From Mycobacterium gordonae (GTDB taxonomy: Bacteria; Actinomycetota; Actinomycetes; Mycobacteriales; Mycobacteriaceae), in NCBI RefSeq assembly GCF_001417955.2, contig NZ_LKTM01000179.1, forward strand, positions 1 through 64,000: a DNA stretch of 64,000 bases, in the 5' to 3' direction. The position numbers were made by a program, and so were the translations under genes. Below the pieces are notes generated by a model. It was not told the origin of the DNA. It saw only the letters and a list, made by a program, of their open reading frames with translations, and did not search any database. How positions within the stretch are numbered: the first letter of the stretch is position 1; each line of letters begins with the position of its first letter. Positions 17,044-25,845 of the stretch are shown here, piece after piece.

Positions 17044-19356
17044 GTGAACGGGCAAAGGGGTCAATTGAGCAAGTTGGTCGGGCGTGCGCGAGTCGGCCTG
17101 ACGGCCGCCGCGTTGGCCACCGGGCTGGCCCTGGCGCTGCTGGCGCCTACCGCGTCCGCGTCGCCGATCGGCGACGCCGAGGCGGCCATGATGGCCGCGT
17201 GGGACAAGGCCGGCGGCGCGTCATCGACGCTGGGGGCCAGGAAAGGCGACGTCTATCCCATCGGCGACGGGTTCGCTCTGGACTTCGACGGCGGCAAGAT
17301 GTACTTCACCCCCGCCACCGGTGCCAAGTACATGTTCGGCCCCATCCTGGACAAATACGAATCGCTGGGCGGTCCGGCCAACAGTGATCTCGGTTTCCCG
17401 ACCATCAACGAGGTACCCGGCCTCGCCGGACCCGACAGCCGGGTCAGCACATTCGCGGCCAGCGACAATCCGGTGATCTTCTGGACCCCCGATCACGGCG
17501 CGTTCGTGGTTCGCGGCGCCCTGAACGCAGCGTGGGACAAACTCGGCAGTTCCGGCGGAGTCCTGGGAGCGCCGACCGGGGACGAAACCTACGACGGTGA
17601 GGTGGCGTCGCAGAAGTTCACCGGCGGAGAGGTCTCCTGGAACAGGAAAACCAAGGAATTCAGCACCAACCCGCCGGCGCTGGCTGACCAGCTCAAAGGC
17701 CTTCAGATACCCATCGATCCCACCGCTGCCATCAACATGGCGTGGCGCGCGGCCGGCGGCGCGAACGGACCACTGGGGGCCAAGAAGGGCGGCCCGAGTC
17801 CGATCGGTGGCGACGGCATCGTCCAGGAGTTCAACGGCGGCAAGATCTTCTTCAGCCCGGCGACCGGCGCGAACGCCGTCGAAGGAGCGATCCTGCAGAA
17901 GTACGAGTCGTTGGGCGGACCGGTCAGCAGCGACCTCGGCTTCCCGATCGCCAACGAGGCCGACGGTGGAATCACGCCGGCCAGCCGGATCGCCACGTTC
18001 TCGGCCGCGGACAAGCCGGTGATCTTCTGGACTCCTGATCACGGCGCATTCGTCGTGCGCGGAGCCATGAAGGCGGCGTGGGACAAGCTCAAGGGAGCCA
18101 CCGGCAAACTCGGCGCGCCGGTCGGCGACCAGGCGGTGGACGGCGACGTGGTATCGCAGAAGTTCACCGGCGGCAAGGTGTCGTGGAATCGCGCGAAGAA
18201 CACCTTCACCACCGATCCGGCGAACCTCGCGCCGCTGCTGTCCGGCCTGCAGGTGTCGGGACAGAACCAGCCGAGCACCTCCGCGTCGCCCCCACCCGGC
18301 AAGAAGTTCACCTTCCACTGGTGGTGGTTGGCGGTGGCGGTGCCGGTGCTGCTGCTCATCCTGATGTCGGTGCTGGTGGTATTCGGCCTGCGCCGCCGTC
18401 GCGCCGGCCGGGCCGCTCCCGCTTACGACCGCGGCCATGACGTGGCCGACGAGTTCGACGCGGGTGCAGACGGGCGCTGGTCGCACGACGACGTCGATTA
18501 CGGCTCCGAGCGCTTCCCGCCCGTCGAACACCACCCCGAAGAGCACGAGGTGCCGGAATACGGTGCAGCGCCGCGGGTGAGCTGGTCCAGAGGGGGCGGG
18601 ACCCCGGCCGGTGTCGGGGAACGTGATCTCGGTGGCGAGGACTATCACGACGAGCGCGACCAGAGCGCCGATTACCGCGACGACTACGCCCGTGGCGCCG
18701 ATGACTATGCCCACGGTGCCGAGCAGGAAACCGACTTCGAGGAATACGAACACGACGAGTTCGAAGGTGACGAGGATCCGGACGCGGTGGACACCACCCC
18801 GACGCCCATCGTGACGCGCGGCGCCTTCGGCCAGCTCGTCGAGGCCGAGCCGGAGGTCGCGGAAACGATCTCGCCGGAAGCCTTCGAGGCGGAGTCCTCG
18901 GTGCCGCGCAGCGAGGGTCCGGTAGCGCCGGAGGTGCCCGAAACCCATCCTGAGCACGAATTCCCGGACATCTTCTACCCCCGCGGTGGTCCCGCCGAAG
19001 AGGAGGTGCCCGACGCGGCCGCCTCGGATACCGTCGTCGGCGCACCCGAGCCGCGGAAGGGGCGGCATGCCGCCGCGGATGAACCGGGCTACGCACCGGC
19101 GGCGACGGAGGCGGCCTATGCCGCGCCGCCCCAGGCCGAGGCTCCTCTGGCCGCAGACACAGCGGCGCGGCCGACCATCCACCTACCCTTGGACGACGAC
19201 CCGTATCGGGCGCCGGACGGCTACCCGATCAAGGCCAGCGCGCGGTTCGGCCTGTACTACACGCCCGACAGTGCGCTGTACCACGACACACTGGCCGAGA
19301 TCTGGTTCGCCAGCGAGGTCGTCGCGCAAGCTAACGGCTTCGTCAAAGCCGACTGA
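17044..19356 (+). CDS. LGFP-repeat surface protein with membrane anchor and SunSet-like C-terminus (Rv2721c homologue)
   Basis: A 770-residue protein. Residues 1-40 form a signal peptide ending near TASAS. Two tandem modules of about 180 residues follow, each with LGFP-type repeats (WDKAGGASSTLG, YESLGGPANSDLGFP, VIFWTPDHGAFVVRGA), which are cell-wall-binding units in actinobacteria. A single transmembrane helix lies near residues 422-447, followed by Arg-rich residues and a long acidic disordered tail. The last ~45 residues (YPIKASARFGLYYTPDS ... EIWFASEVVAQANGF) resemble the SunSet domain. Orientation implies repeats outside and the tail inside. GTG 17044 follows GGGAGG closely; TTG 17041 is also possible. 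Function unknown, probably envelope-associated. Confidence 0.85.
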   Translation: MNGQRGQLSKLVGRARVGLTAAALATGLALALLAPTASASPIGDAEAAMMAAWDKAGGASSTLGARKGDVYPIGDGFALDFDGGKMYFTPATGAKYMFGPILDKYESLGGPANSDLGFPTINEVPGLAGPDSRVSTFAASDNPVIFWTPDHGAFVVRGALNAAWDKLGSSGGVLGAPTGDETYDGEVASQKFTGGEVSWNRKTKEFSTNPPALADQLKGLQIPIDPTAAINMAWRAAGGANGPLGAKKGGPSPIGGDGIVQEFNGGKIFFSPATGANAVEGAILQKYESLGGPVSSDLGFPIANEADGGITPASRIATFSAADKPVIFWTPDHGAFVVRGAMKAAWDKLKGATGKLGAPVGDQAVDGDVVSQKFTGGKVSWNRAKNTFTTDPANLAPLLSGLQVSGQNQPSTSASPPPGKKFTFHWWWLAVAVPVLLLILMSVLVVFGLRRRRAGRAAPAYDRGHDVADEFDAGADGRWSHDDVDYGSERFPPVEHHPEEHEVPEYGAAPRVSWSRGGGTPAGVGERDLGGEDYHDERDQSADYRDDYARGADDYAHGAEQETDFEEYEHDEFEGDEDPDAVDTTPTPIVTRGAFGQLVEAEPEVAETISPEAFEAESSVPRSEGPVAPEVPETHPEHEFPDIFYPRGGPAEEEVPDAAASDTVVGAPEPRKGRHAAADEPGYAPAATEAAYAAPPQAEAPLAADTAARPTIHLPLDDDPYRAPDGYPIKASARFGLYYTPDSALYHDTLAEIWFASEVVAQANGFVKAD
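17185..18246 (+). repeat. Internal tandem duplication in the LGFP gene
   Basis: Two copies, about 17185-17700 and 17728-18246, have a period near 543-546 bp. Both encode WxxAGGA...LGA, GGKxxFxPATGA, ILxKYESLGGP, VIFWTPDHGAFVVRGA and QKFTGG(E/K)VSWNR at equivalent places. The nucleotide copies have diverged at third positions, so the duplication is old and kept as protein structure. Confidence 0.88.
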
Positions 19357-19382
19357 TCGCGACCTGCCTCAGCGCTCCGGCG

Positions 19383-20117
19383 CTACACCTTGCGGATGAC
19401 GGTGACGACCTTGCCGAGCACGGTCGCGTCGTTTCCGGGGATCGGATCGAAGGCCGGATTGTGGGGCATCAGCCAGACCTGACCGCCCGCCCGCTTGAAG
19501 GTCTTCACGGTGGCCTCACCGTCGATCATGGCCGCCACGATGTCGCCGTTGTCGGCGACGTTCTGCTGGCGCACCACGACCCAGTCGCCGTCGCAGATGG
19601 CGGCTTCCACCATCGAGTCGCCGACGACCTTGAGCAGGAACAGCGTCCCTTCGCCGACCAGCTCTCGCGGTAGCGGGAAGACGTCTTCGACCGCCTCTTC
19701 GGCAAGTATCGGTCCGCCGGCGGCGATACGGCCCAGCACGGGTACGTAGGTAGGTTCCGGCAACACGTCCGACCCGGCCACGTCGGTGCCGATGGGTGTG
19801 ACGGCGTCATCAGCCGCGCGGACATCGACGGCCCGCGGCCGATTGGCGTCCCGGCGCAGATAACCTTTGCGCTCCAGCGTGCGCAACTGGTGGGCCACCG
19901 AGGACGTCGACGTCAGGCCCACCGCGTCACCGATCTCGCGGATGCTGGGTGGATAGCCGCGGGTGGTGACCGAAGCGCGGATGACTTCGAGGATGGTGCG
20001 CTGCCGCTCGGTCAGCGCGGCATCGACGGCATGCAACCGGCCGTCTGCGGTGGCTCGTCCGGATGCGCTACCGGAACCGGCTCGATCAGCTACTGGGGGG
20101 TCGTTGCTGTCGCTCAT
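19383..20117 (-). CDS. lexA: SOS repressor LexA
   Basis: A 244-residue LexA. The N-terminal winged helix contains [21 protein letters not shown], which reads the SOS box. The C-terminal S24 peptidase domain has the cleavage site in [13 protein letters not shown] (Ala-Gly), catalytic Ser in [12 protein letters not shown], and catalytic Lys in [12 protein letters not shown]. RecA filaments trigger self-cleavage and so derepress the regulon. I start at ATG 20117 (MSDSND); a 35-residue upstream extension lacks family similarity and would contain the operator. The SOS box at 20150-20165 gives autoregulation. Divergent from chiZ. Confidence 0.97.
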   Translation of the reverse strand: MSDSNDPPVADRAGSGSASGRATADGRLHAVDAALTERQRTILEVIRASVTTRGYPPSIREIGDAVGLTSTSSVAHQLRTLERKGYLRRDANRPRAVDVRAADDAVTPIGTDVAGSDVLPEPTYVPVLGRIAAGGPILAEEAVEDVFPLPRELVGEGTLFLLKVVGDSMVEAAICDGDWVVVRQQNVADNGDIVAAMIDGEATVKTFKRAGGQVWLMPHNPAFDPIPGNDATVLGKVVTVIRKV

Positions 20118-20149
20118 GCCACTGAATGTAACCGCCACCGACCGAAGAA

Positions 20150-20165
20150 TCAAACATGTGTTCGA
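20150..20165 (-). promoter_or_regulatory. LexA SOS box upstream of lexA
   Basis: On the minus strand this reads TCGAACACATGTTTGA, matching TCGAAC-N4-GTTCGA at 11 of 12 defined positions. It is centred about 40 bp upstream of the lexA start, where binding would repress lexA itself. Confidence 0.93.
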
Positions 20166-20274
20166 GCGGCGTGTCGGAGCGGCCGGCGCAGCCTTCCTAG
20201 CGGCCCGGATCAGCGGAATCACAAGTGTGTAACTTTCGGATGGATCGGGTATTCGAAATTCATCCAGCTGGTTG

Positions 20275-20310
20275 CACCGACAAAACCTTGTCGGTGGTGA
20301 GGTCTACCGT
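20275..20310 (+). promoter_or_regulatory. RecA-NDp (PafBC-type) promoter of chiZ with mirrored half-site
   Basis: TTGTCGGTG (20288-20296), eight bases, then TACCGT (20305-20310) fits TTGTCRGTG-N8-TANNNT and points towards chiZ, 101 bp upstream of its ATG. Immediately before it, CACCGACAA (20275-20283) is the exact reverse complement, making a 9-bp inverted repeat with a 4-bp spacer. The mirrored copy has no TANNNT at the right distance towards lexA. Confidence 0.85.
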
Positions 20311-20340
20311 TTTGCTCGTGCGACACGCCTCGCTCAGATG

Positions 20341-20385
20341 TTCGATATCGAATATGTGAGCGACTAGGGTCGAACACACGAGCGA
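20341..20385 (+). promoter_or_regulatory. Palindrome and degenerate SOS-like site in the chiZ leader
   Basis: TTCGATATCGAA (20341-20352) is a perfect 12-nt palindrome. TCGAACACACGAGCGA (20370-20385) has a perfect left LexA half-site and four of six bases in the right half. Either could modulate chiZ, but the right half-site is weak. CCGGAGG at 20397-20403 is the chiZ ribosome site. Confidence 0.45.
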
Positions 20386-20410
20386 TATTTAGTCGACCGG
20401 AGGCAACGAC

Positions 20411-20917
20411 ATGACGATCAGCTACGCGGGCCCGCAGCGCATCTGGAACGGGCAGAGGCTGGTGAACAGGCCGGCAAACAGGCCGTTCGACGAGTCGCCT
20501 ACATATCGCGGCGGGCAGATCCGGTCGAACCGGCCGGGTCCCAGCCGTCCGGCCGGCGCGCCCATGCATTACCGCGGCACCGGCGTTGCAATGTCGACAG
20601 CGTCGCACCGGCGGCGTCCGGTCTCGGTGCTGACGACGATGGGGCTGGCCCTGCTCGCCGGCATCATCACGCTGTGGCTGGGCTTGATGGCCAATTTCGG
20701 CAGTGTGCTGAACGACGAACCGGCCGGCGCGTCGGCGCAGGTACCGGCTGCACTCGCCGTGGTGCGCGTGGAGCCGGGTGAGTCGCTGCAGCAACTGGCC
20801 ACCCGGGTCGCGCCCGGCGCCCCGGTTCGCGACGTGGTGGAACGGATCCGCAATCTCAACGCGCTGGACTCCAACGCGGTGGCCGCGGGCCAGACGTTGA
20901 TCGCCCCGATCGGGTGA
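20411..20917 (+). CDS. chiZ: LysM membrane protein ChiZ-like, DNA-damage-induced division inhibitor (Rv2719c homologue)
   Basis: A 168-residue protein. A cytoplasmic, Arg/Pro/Gly-rich disordered region (residues 1-72) precedes one transmembrane helix (about 76-96, LTTMGLALLAGIITLWLGL). The extracytoplasmic C-terminal LysM-like domain contains RVEPGESLQQLATRVAPGAP and ends AAGQTLIAPIG. The M. tuberculosis protein is induced by DNA damage, interacts with FtsI/FtsQ, and slows division; its wall-hydrolase activity has been questioned. Start ATG 20411 has GGAGG eight bases upstream. Control by the promoter at 20288-20310 fits its role as a checkpoint protein divergent from lexA. Confidence 0.9.
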   Translation: MTISYAGPQRIWNGQRLVNRPANRPFDESPTYRGGQIRSNRPGPSRPAGAPMHYRGTGVAMSTASHRRRPVSVLTTMGLALLAGIITLWLGLMANFGSVLNDEPAGASAQVPAALAVVRVEPGESLQQLATRVAPGAPVRDVVERIRNLNALDSNAVAAGQTLIAPIG

Positions 20918-21079
20918 ACCCGCGGGGAGCAGGACGAATTGCGCTCTGCGCCAACCTTGCTCGGTCGTCTCCACTGGCTGCTGGACTGATCGCGCCAGCG
21001 GTGGCCACGCCGGTGGCGCACAGGTACTCTCGGGGTGGTTCTGCGGTACCCCGAAGTCAGGCGCGGCAAAGGAGCGGCT

Positions 21080-21541
21080 ATGCACTGCCCGTTCTGCCGG
21101 CACCCCGACTCGCGAGTGATCGATTCGCGGGAGACCGATGAAGGCCAGGCGATCCGCCGGCGCCGCTCGTGTCCCGAGTGCGGGCGCAGGTTCACCACCG
21201 TGGAGACCGCGGTGCTCGCGGTCGTCAAGCGCAGCGGCGTTACCGAACCCTTCAGCCGGGAAAAGGTGATCAGCGGCGTGCGCCGCGCCTGCCAGGGCCG
21301 CCAGGTAGACGACGATGCGCTGAACCTGTTGGCCCAGCAGGTCGAAGATTCAGTGCGGGCCGCGGGGCCGGAGGTGCCCAGTCACGAGGTCGGTCTTGCC
21401 ATCCTGGGACCGCTGCGCGACCTCGACGAGGTGGCGTACCTGCGCTTCGCGTCGGTTTACCGGTCCTTCTCGTCGGCCGACGACTTCGAGCGGGAGATCG
21501 AGGCACTGCGTGCCCATCGCAACGTGTCGACTCCGGGCTGA
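21080..21541 (+). CDS. nrdR: Transcriptional repressor NrdR
   Basis: A 153-residue NrdR that represses ribonucleotide reductase genes when dATP is high. An N-terminal zinc ribbon has [18 protein letters not shown] and [13 protein letters not shown], giving CxxC...CxxC. An ATP-cone domain follows with [19 protein letters not shown] and [30 protein letters not shown] 21080 has AAAGGAG upstream. A longer in-frame ORF from 21035 is rejected because MHCPFC is the conserved start. Located between chiZ and nitrobindin, as in M. tuberculosis. Confidence 0.97.
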   Translation: MHCPFCRHPDSRVIDSRETDEGQAIRRRRSCPECGRRFTTVETAVLAVVKRSGVTEPFSREKVISGVRRACQGRQVDDDALNLLAQQVEDSVRAAGPEVPSHEVGLAILGPLRDLDEVAYLRFASVYRSFSSADDFEREIEALRAHRNVSTPG

Positions 21542-21551
21542 GGCTCGATAG

Positions 21552-22037
21552 ATGCCCGTCGAACTCCACCCCGCTCTCGCAGCGCTGGAGCCCCTGCTGG
21601 GTACCTGGACAGGACGGGGCGCTGGCGAGTACCCCACCATCGAACCTTTCGACTACCTCGAAGAGGTCGTTTTCACGCACGTGGGCAAACCGTTTCTGGT
21701 CTACGGGCAGAAGACAAAAGCCCCCGCCGACGGCAAACCCCTGCACGCCGAAACCGGCTACCTGCGGGTACCGCAGCAGGGAAGGCTCGAACTGGTCCTC
21801 GCTCACCCGAGCGGCATCACCGAGATCGAAGTCGGTTCGTACTCGGTGGCCGGTGACGTCATCGAGATCGAGCTGGCAACCACCGACATCGGGCTCACGC
21901 CGACCGCGAAAGAGGTGACCGCCTTGAGCCGTTCCTTCCGCATCGACGGCGATCAACTGTCCTACTCCCTGCGGATGGGGGCCGTGGGTCAGCCCGAGCA
22001 GCACCATCTGGCTGCAGTGCTGCACCGGCAGAGCTGA
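21552..22037 (+). CDS. Nitrobindin-family haem protein (Rv2717c homologue)
   Basis: A 161-residue beta-barrel protein of the FABP-like nitrobindin family. The hallmark LLGTWTGRGAGEYPT is near the N-terminus, and a His close to the C-terminus (EQHHLAAVLHRQS) is the expected proximal haem ligand. The M. tuberculosis homologue binds ferric haem and isomerises peroxynitrite to nitrate, so a role in nitrosative stress defence is likely. Start ATG 21552 is 10 bp after nrdR on the same strand, making a two-gene unit probable. Confidence 0.88.
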   Translation: MPVELHPALAALEPLLGTWTGRGAGEYPTIEPFDYLEEVVFTHVGKPFLVYGQKTKAPADGKPLHAETGYLRVPQQGRLELVLAHPSGITEIEVGSYSVAGDVIEIELATTDIGLTPTAKEVTALSRSFRIDGDQLSYSLRMGAVGQPEQHHLAAVLHRQS

Positions 22038-22040
22038 GCG

Positions 22041-22727
22041 TCAGTTCACCTGCCGCACGCCGTCATCGGCGACGCGACCGCCGACCTTCGCCCATCCCTC
22101 CGCGCTCCACGTCGTCTTGATCAGCGACCCACGGCCTTGCGTGATCACCAGGTCCCGACTGAGGTATTCGGTGATCCGGACCGCCGCGGAGCCGGTCGCC
22201 TCGTCTTCGGCCACACCCAGGTTCGACGCGAACATCCGGCTGCGCACCGACCCGCTCTCTCGATCCGCCCACGCCCACAGATAGTGCGCGACGTCGTCGG
22301 GGAAATCGGCGGGATCGGCCCGCAGCACCGCATCCGGTGAATCGAAATCGTGGATGGCGAATTCCGGCGCCCATTCCGCGGGTGCGCTGATCTCGGTGAA
22401 CTCACCGGAGTAACTCACCCGCACCAACCCGGCGGGCAGGTGCAGCGTGTTGATCGGCGTTCCACGTCGCCGCAACCACCACGACGCGCCGACGCACGGG
22501 TGACCGGCGAAGGGCAGTTCGGTGCGGGGGGTGTAGATGGTCGCGCGCGCGGTCGTTGCCCCCTGGGCGGGGAGTTCAACGAAAATCGTCTCGCTGTAAC
22601 CCAATTCGTGTGCGAGTTGCTGGCGGTCGCCCGGGTCGACCAGGCTGGCGTCGACCACACCCAGCGGGTTGCCGAAGTTTCCGTCCGCGTCGGTGAATAC
22701 CCGCAGCACGGTGACGTCGATGCTCAT
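22041..22727 (-). CDS. PhzF family isomerase-like protein (Rv2716 homologue)
   Basis: A 228-residue member of the PhzF/diaminopimelate-epimerase fold group. Typical segments are [14 protein letters not shown] near residue 15, [20 protein letters not shown] near residue 67, and [17 protein letters not shown] near the end. PhzF enzymes isomerise 2,3-dihydro-3-hydroxyanthranilate, but most family members have unknown substrates, and there are no phenazine genes here. It is somewhat short compared with the ~280-residue PhzF. It ends 3 bp from the convergent nitrobindin stop. The downstream position relative to the hydrolase at 22761 (33 bp) suggests a shared transcript. Confidence 0.85.
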   Translation of the reverse strand: MSIDVTVLRVFTDADGNFGNPLGVVDASLVDPGDRQQLAHELGYSETIFVELPAQGATTARATIYTPRTELPFAGHPCVGASWWLRRRGTPINTLHLPAGLVRVSYSGEFTEISAPAEWAPEFAIHDFDSPDAVLRADPADFPDDVAHYLWAWADRESGSVRSRMFASNLGVAEDEATGSAAVRITEYLSRDLVITQGRGSLIKTTWSAEGWAKVGGRVADDGVRQVN

Positions 22728-22760
22728 GGCCCGACCCTACGGGTCGATACGAGTGCTCGA

Positions 22761-23786
22761 TCAGGTGGCGCTGCGCTCGTCGGCCCCCATGGCGTTGAGG
22801 ACGGCGACTCGGGTGTCGGTCGGCCCGGACACGGTGCGGGCACCGCCGCCGCTGCGCAACAGCTCGCGCAGCGCTGCCTGATCGTATTCGGGTGGCTCGG
22901 TGGTGTCGATGAACCGGTGCACGATGTCGAGGAACCGGGCGGGGTCGTCGTGGAAGGGGAAATGGGCGGAATTCTCGAAGATTTCGAGCCGGGATCCGGG
23001 CATCGCGGCGTGCGCCATGTGGGCGTGCCGAACCGGGATCACCGAGTCTTTCTCACCCCAGATGATCTGAACCGGGATGGCTTCGGTCAAATAACATCGG
23101 TCCAGCATTGTGACGATCTGACCGCGCCAGTCCACCACGGCCCGCAGCGTGCGGGTGAACGCCGAGGACGCCGTCGGCTCGGGCAGGTCGTTGAGGATGC
23201 GCAGCATGTTGGGCAGATCGCGGCCTATGGCCGTGGAACCGAGCGCCAGTCCCGCCAACTGTCCGAGTACCTGGACCGCGGGCAGCACCATCGGCAGTCG
23301 CAGCAGCGCCAGCGCCTCGGCCCCCATCGGCAGCGAGGCGAACCGCAATGCGATGTTGACGTCCTTGGTGACACCGCCGGCACCCACCAGGATCAGCCGG
23401 TCGACCAAATGCGGGAACTGGTAAGCGAATTGCATCGCAACCCCGCCACCGAGGGAATGACCGATGATCGTCACCCGTTCGATGTCCAGCACGCTGAGCA
23501 GGTCCCGCATACCGTTGGCGTAGGCCGCAGTGGAGTAGTCGGCGCGCGGTTTGTCGGATTTGCCGTGGCCCAGCAGGTCCGGGGCGATGACGGTGAATCG
23601 CTGGGCGAGCTTGGCGTGCACGCCGGTCCAGGTGGTCGAGTTGTCGCCGATGCCGTGGATCAGCAGGATCGCCGGACCGGACCCTGCGATCCGGAACGCC
23701 CGCTTGTAGCCGTGGATGGTGCGAAACTGCAGTGACGGGGATGTCACTTCTCGCACCGGGCGGAGAGTACGCGTCCGCTCGGTCAT
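22761..23786 (-). CDS. Alpha/beta-fold hydrolase (Rv2715 homologue)
   Basis: A 341-residue alpha/beta hydrolase. The oxyanion motif ILLIHGIGDNS precedes the nucleophile elbow IGHSLGGGVAMQFAY with Ser in GxSxG. The acid is probably in IIWGEKDSVIP and the catalytic His in FENSAHFPFHDDP. It resembles C-C bond and ester hydrolases such as haloalkane dehalogenase/BphD relatives, but the lid sequence gives no substrate. It lies between the PAC2 gene upstream (44 bp) and the PhzF gene downstream on one strand, so the three likely form an operon. Confidence 0.88.
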   Translation of the reverse strand: MTERTRTLRPVREVTSPSLQFRTIHGYKRAFRIAGSGPAILLIHGIGDNSTTWTGVHAKLAQRFTVIAPDLLGHGKSDKPRADYSTAAYANGMRDLLSVLDIERVTIIGHSLGGGVAMQFAYQFPHLVDRLILVGAGGVTKDVNIALRFASLPMGAEALALLRLPMVLPAVQVLGQLAGLALGSTAIGRDLPNMLRILNDLPEPTASSAFTRTLRAVVDWRGQIVTMLDRCYLTEAIPVQIIWGEKDSVIPVRHAHMAHAAMPGSRLEIFENSAHFPFHDDPARFLDIVHRFIDTTEPPEYDQAALRELLRSGGGARTVSGPTDTRVAVLNAMGADERSAT

Positions 23787-23830
23787 GTCGGCAACCTCGT
23801 TGTCGGGCCGGGTAGGCGTGTCGGAAGCGG

Positions 23831-24811
23831 TTACTTCGCGTTGTCGTCGTCGTCGAATTTCTTCTCAGCCTGTTGAGCCAGGAACCGCTCGAATTCGGCA
23901 CCCAGTTCATCGCCGCTAGGCAGGTCCTCGTCGTTCGTCAGTAAGGATCTGTTTTCCTGAGCGTCAATGAACGCATCGTACTGGCGCTCGAGTGCGGCCA
24001 CCACTTGAGCGACTTCCGCGCTCGCCTGCACCTGTTCGTCGATCTTGGCCCGAATCTCGGTGGCCGCCTCGGTGAGTGCCGTCAGCGGCAAGTCCAGCGA
24101 ACCCGTCTTGGCCACCTGCTCGAGTAACGCCTGGGCCGCGGCCGGGTAGTCGGTCTGCGTCAGGTAGTGCGGGACGTGCACCGTGAACCCGACGACCTCG
24201 TGCCCGTGCTGTGCCATGCGGTATTCCAGCAGGTTGGATGCACTGCCGGGAACCTGGATTTCGGAGATCCACGGCTGGAAGTCCGCGATCAGGTCCGCGT
24301 TGTTGGAGTGTGCGGTCATCGTGACGGGACGGGTGTGGGGAACGGCCATCGGGACCGTGCCGAGTCCGATCGTCTGGCGCACCCCGAGTCGTTCGGCGAG
24401 CAGTCGCACGGCGGTGATGAAGCGCTCCCACTTCAAGTCCGGTTCCATGCCGGCCAGCAACAGAAACGGTGTGCCGACGGTGTCGCGCAGCGCGTACAGA
24501 CTCAGCTCTGGGTCGTCGTAATTGGTGAAGTGGTCGGTCTTGAACGTCATCAACGGTCGCCGCGAGCGGTAATCCAGCAGTTCGTCGATGGCGAACGACG
24601 CGACCAGTTCGGTGTCCAGCGCCGCCCGCAAGTGGCGGGAAGCCAGCCGGATGGCGTGACCGGCGTCGGAGAAGCCTTCCAGGGCATGTATCAACACCGG
24701 CCCGCGGCCGTCGGACGTCGACAACACAGGGGCCGGGAACTCCAGCTCATACATGCCGGGTTGTCCTGGCTGGTACTCCTGCGCCTCTTCGGGTTCGTAG
24801 TGGTCGGACAT
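23831..24811 (-). CDS. PAC2 family protein (Rv2714 homologue)
   Basis: A 326-residue PAC2-fold protein, the family of proteasome assembly chaperone 2. Family phrases include LIHALEGFSDAGHAIRLA near residue 45, LLAGMEPDLKWERF and GLGTVPMAVPHTRP. The C-terminal ~60 residues are acidic and helical (ENRSLLTNDEDLPSGDELG). A crystal structure exists for the M. tuberculosis homologue, but no activity is assigned; actinobacteria possess 20S proteasomes. ATG 24811 has AGAGGAGG upstream. First gene of the unit with the hydrolase and PhzF-like genes. Confidence 0.87.
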   Translation of the reverse strand: MSDHYEPEEAQEYQPGQPGMYELEFPAPVLSTSDGRGPVLIHALEGFSDAGHAIRLASRHLRAALDTELVASFAIDELLDYRSRRPLMTFKTDHFTNYDDPELSLYALRDTVGTPFLLLAGMEPDLKWERFITAVRLLAERLGVRQTIGLGTVPMAVPHTRPVTMTAHSNNADLIADFQPWISEIQVPGSASNLLEYRMAQHGHEVVGFTVHVPHYLTQTDYPAAAQALLEQVAKTGSLDLPLTALTEAATEIRAKIDEQVQASAEVAQVVAALERQYDAFIDAQENRSLLTNDEDLPSGDELGAEFERFLAQQAEKKFDDDDNAK

Positions 24812-24990
24812 CGGTGCTGCCTCCTCTCGGGGTCTCGCAAGGTTTCTCCAGGGTGCCCTGTCCAGTGTCCCTCAATCGATGCGGCTCTCCATTATCGATG
24901 ACCCGGGCCTTTTGCTGCCCCACTTACCAACGCACGAGGCGAAGTTTCTATTCGCTTGCCAGGGCCCGCTGTCAGGCATGATGGATCTCG

Positions 24991-25800
24991 ATGCGCGCCG
25001 TGACGGGGATTCTGTGCCTGCCGGTAAGCCTGGCGGTGTTACTCACGTCATGCGCCCGGCCGGCTCATCATGCGTCCGTCGGCGGTAGCCCGCCGTCGAA
25101 GCCGGGCAGTTCGATGCAGCGCCTCAGCGAACCCGGGAAAGCGGTCCTGGATCCGCGGGTGGGCGCGATATTTCGCGGCGTTTCCCAGGAGGGCGGCAAC
25201 CTGCACGTCTGCACCGGGTCGGTGGTGCATTCCACGGGCGGCGACCTGGTGCTGACCGCTGCGCACTGTCTGCTCGGTGAGATGGACGCCACGTTCGTTC
25301 CCGGTTTTGTCGGCGAGGCGACGACCAACGACACCTTCACGGTCGACGAGGTCTTCTTCGACGCTCGCTGGATCGCCAGCCGGGATCCGCACGCGGATTA
25401 CGCGATCGCCAAGGTCAGCGGCGGCACCGGATCGGTGGAGCGGCGGGCCGGCGCAGCCCTGGCGCTGGGTACCGCGCCGGCGGCAGGCAGCCGGGTGAGT
25501 GTGACGGGGTACCCCGCCGGCGTCGGCGGCCGGCCCGTTGCCTGCGAAGGCACCACCGGTGTCACCGATGGCGGGTTTCCGTCCGTGCCGTGCAAAGGAC
25601 TCGTCGACGGAACCAGTGGCGCGCCATGGATCAGCGGGTCGACGGTCGTCGGAGTGGTCGGTGGATTCGAAGGCGGCGGGTGCACCGAAAGTGTCTCGTA
25701 TTCAGCGCCTTTCGACGAGAATACCAGGCAACTGCTGGCCCGTGCCGAAGCCGGCGGTCCCGGTGACAGCCCGCCGGCCGATTACGACGACACCTGCTGA
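24991..25800 (+). CDS. Trypsin-like serine peptidase, predicted lipoprotein
   Basis: A 269-residue secreted peptidase of the S1 type. A signal peptide ends in lipobox LLTSC (Cys 22), predicting lipid anchoring outside the membrane. The catalytic triad is visible: His in LTAAHCLLG, Asp in DPHADYAIAKV, and Ser in VDGTSGAPWISG. Cys pairs (CTGS/AHC, ACEGTT/PCKG) could form disulphides. I know of no gene at this point of the M. tuberculosis order, between Rv2714 and sthA, so it looks like a lineage-specific gain or loss. It is convergent with sthA and divergent from PAC2. The target is unknown. Confidence 0.85.
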   Translation: MRAVTGILCLPVSLAVLLTSCARPAHHASVGGSPPSKPGSSMQRLSEPGKAVLDPRVGAIFRGVSQEGGNLHVCTGSVVHSTGGDLVLTAAHCLLGEMDATFVPGFVGEATTNDTFTVDEVFFDARWIASRDPHADYAIAKVSGGTGSVERRAGAALALGTAPAAGSRVSVTGYPAGVGGRPVACEGTTGVTDGGFPSVPCKGLVDGTSGAPWISGSTVVGVVGGFEGGGCTESVSYSAPFDENTRQLLARAEAGGPGDSPPADYDDTC

Positions 25801-25809
25801 CGCCACGCT

Positions 25810-25845
25810 TTAGCGCCGGAAGCTGACGCCCCGTTAGCGCCGGAA
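25810..25845. repeat. 12-bp direct repeat including the sthA stop codon
   Basis: TTAGCGCCGGAA occurs at 25810-25821 and again at 25834-25845. The second copy is the reverse complement of the last sthA codons and stop. The 24-bp period places a duplicate of the sthA 3' end in the short gap to the peptidase gene. Confidence 0.7.
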
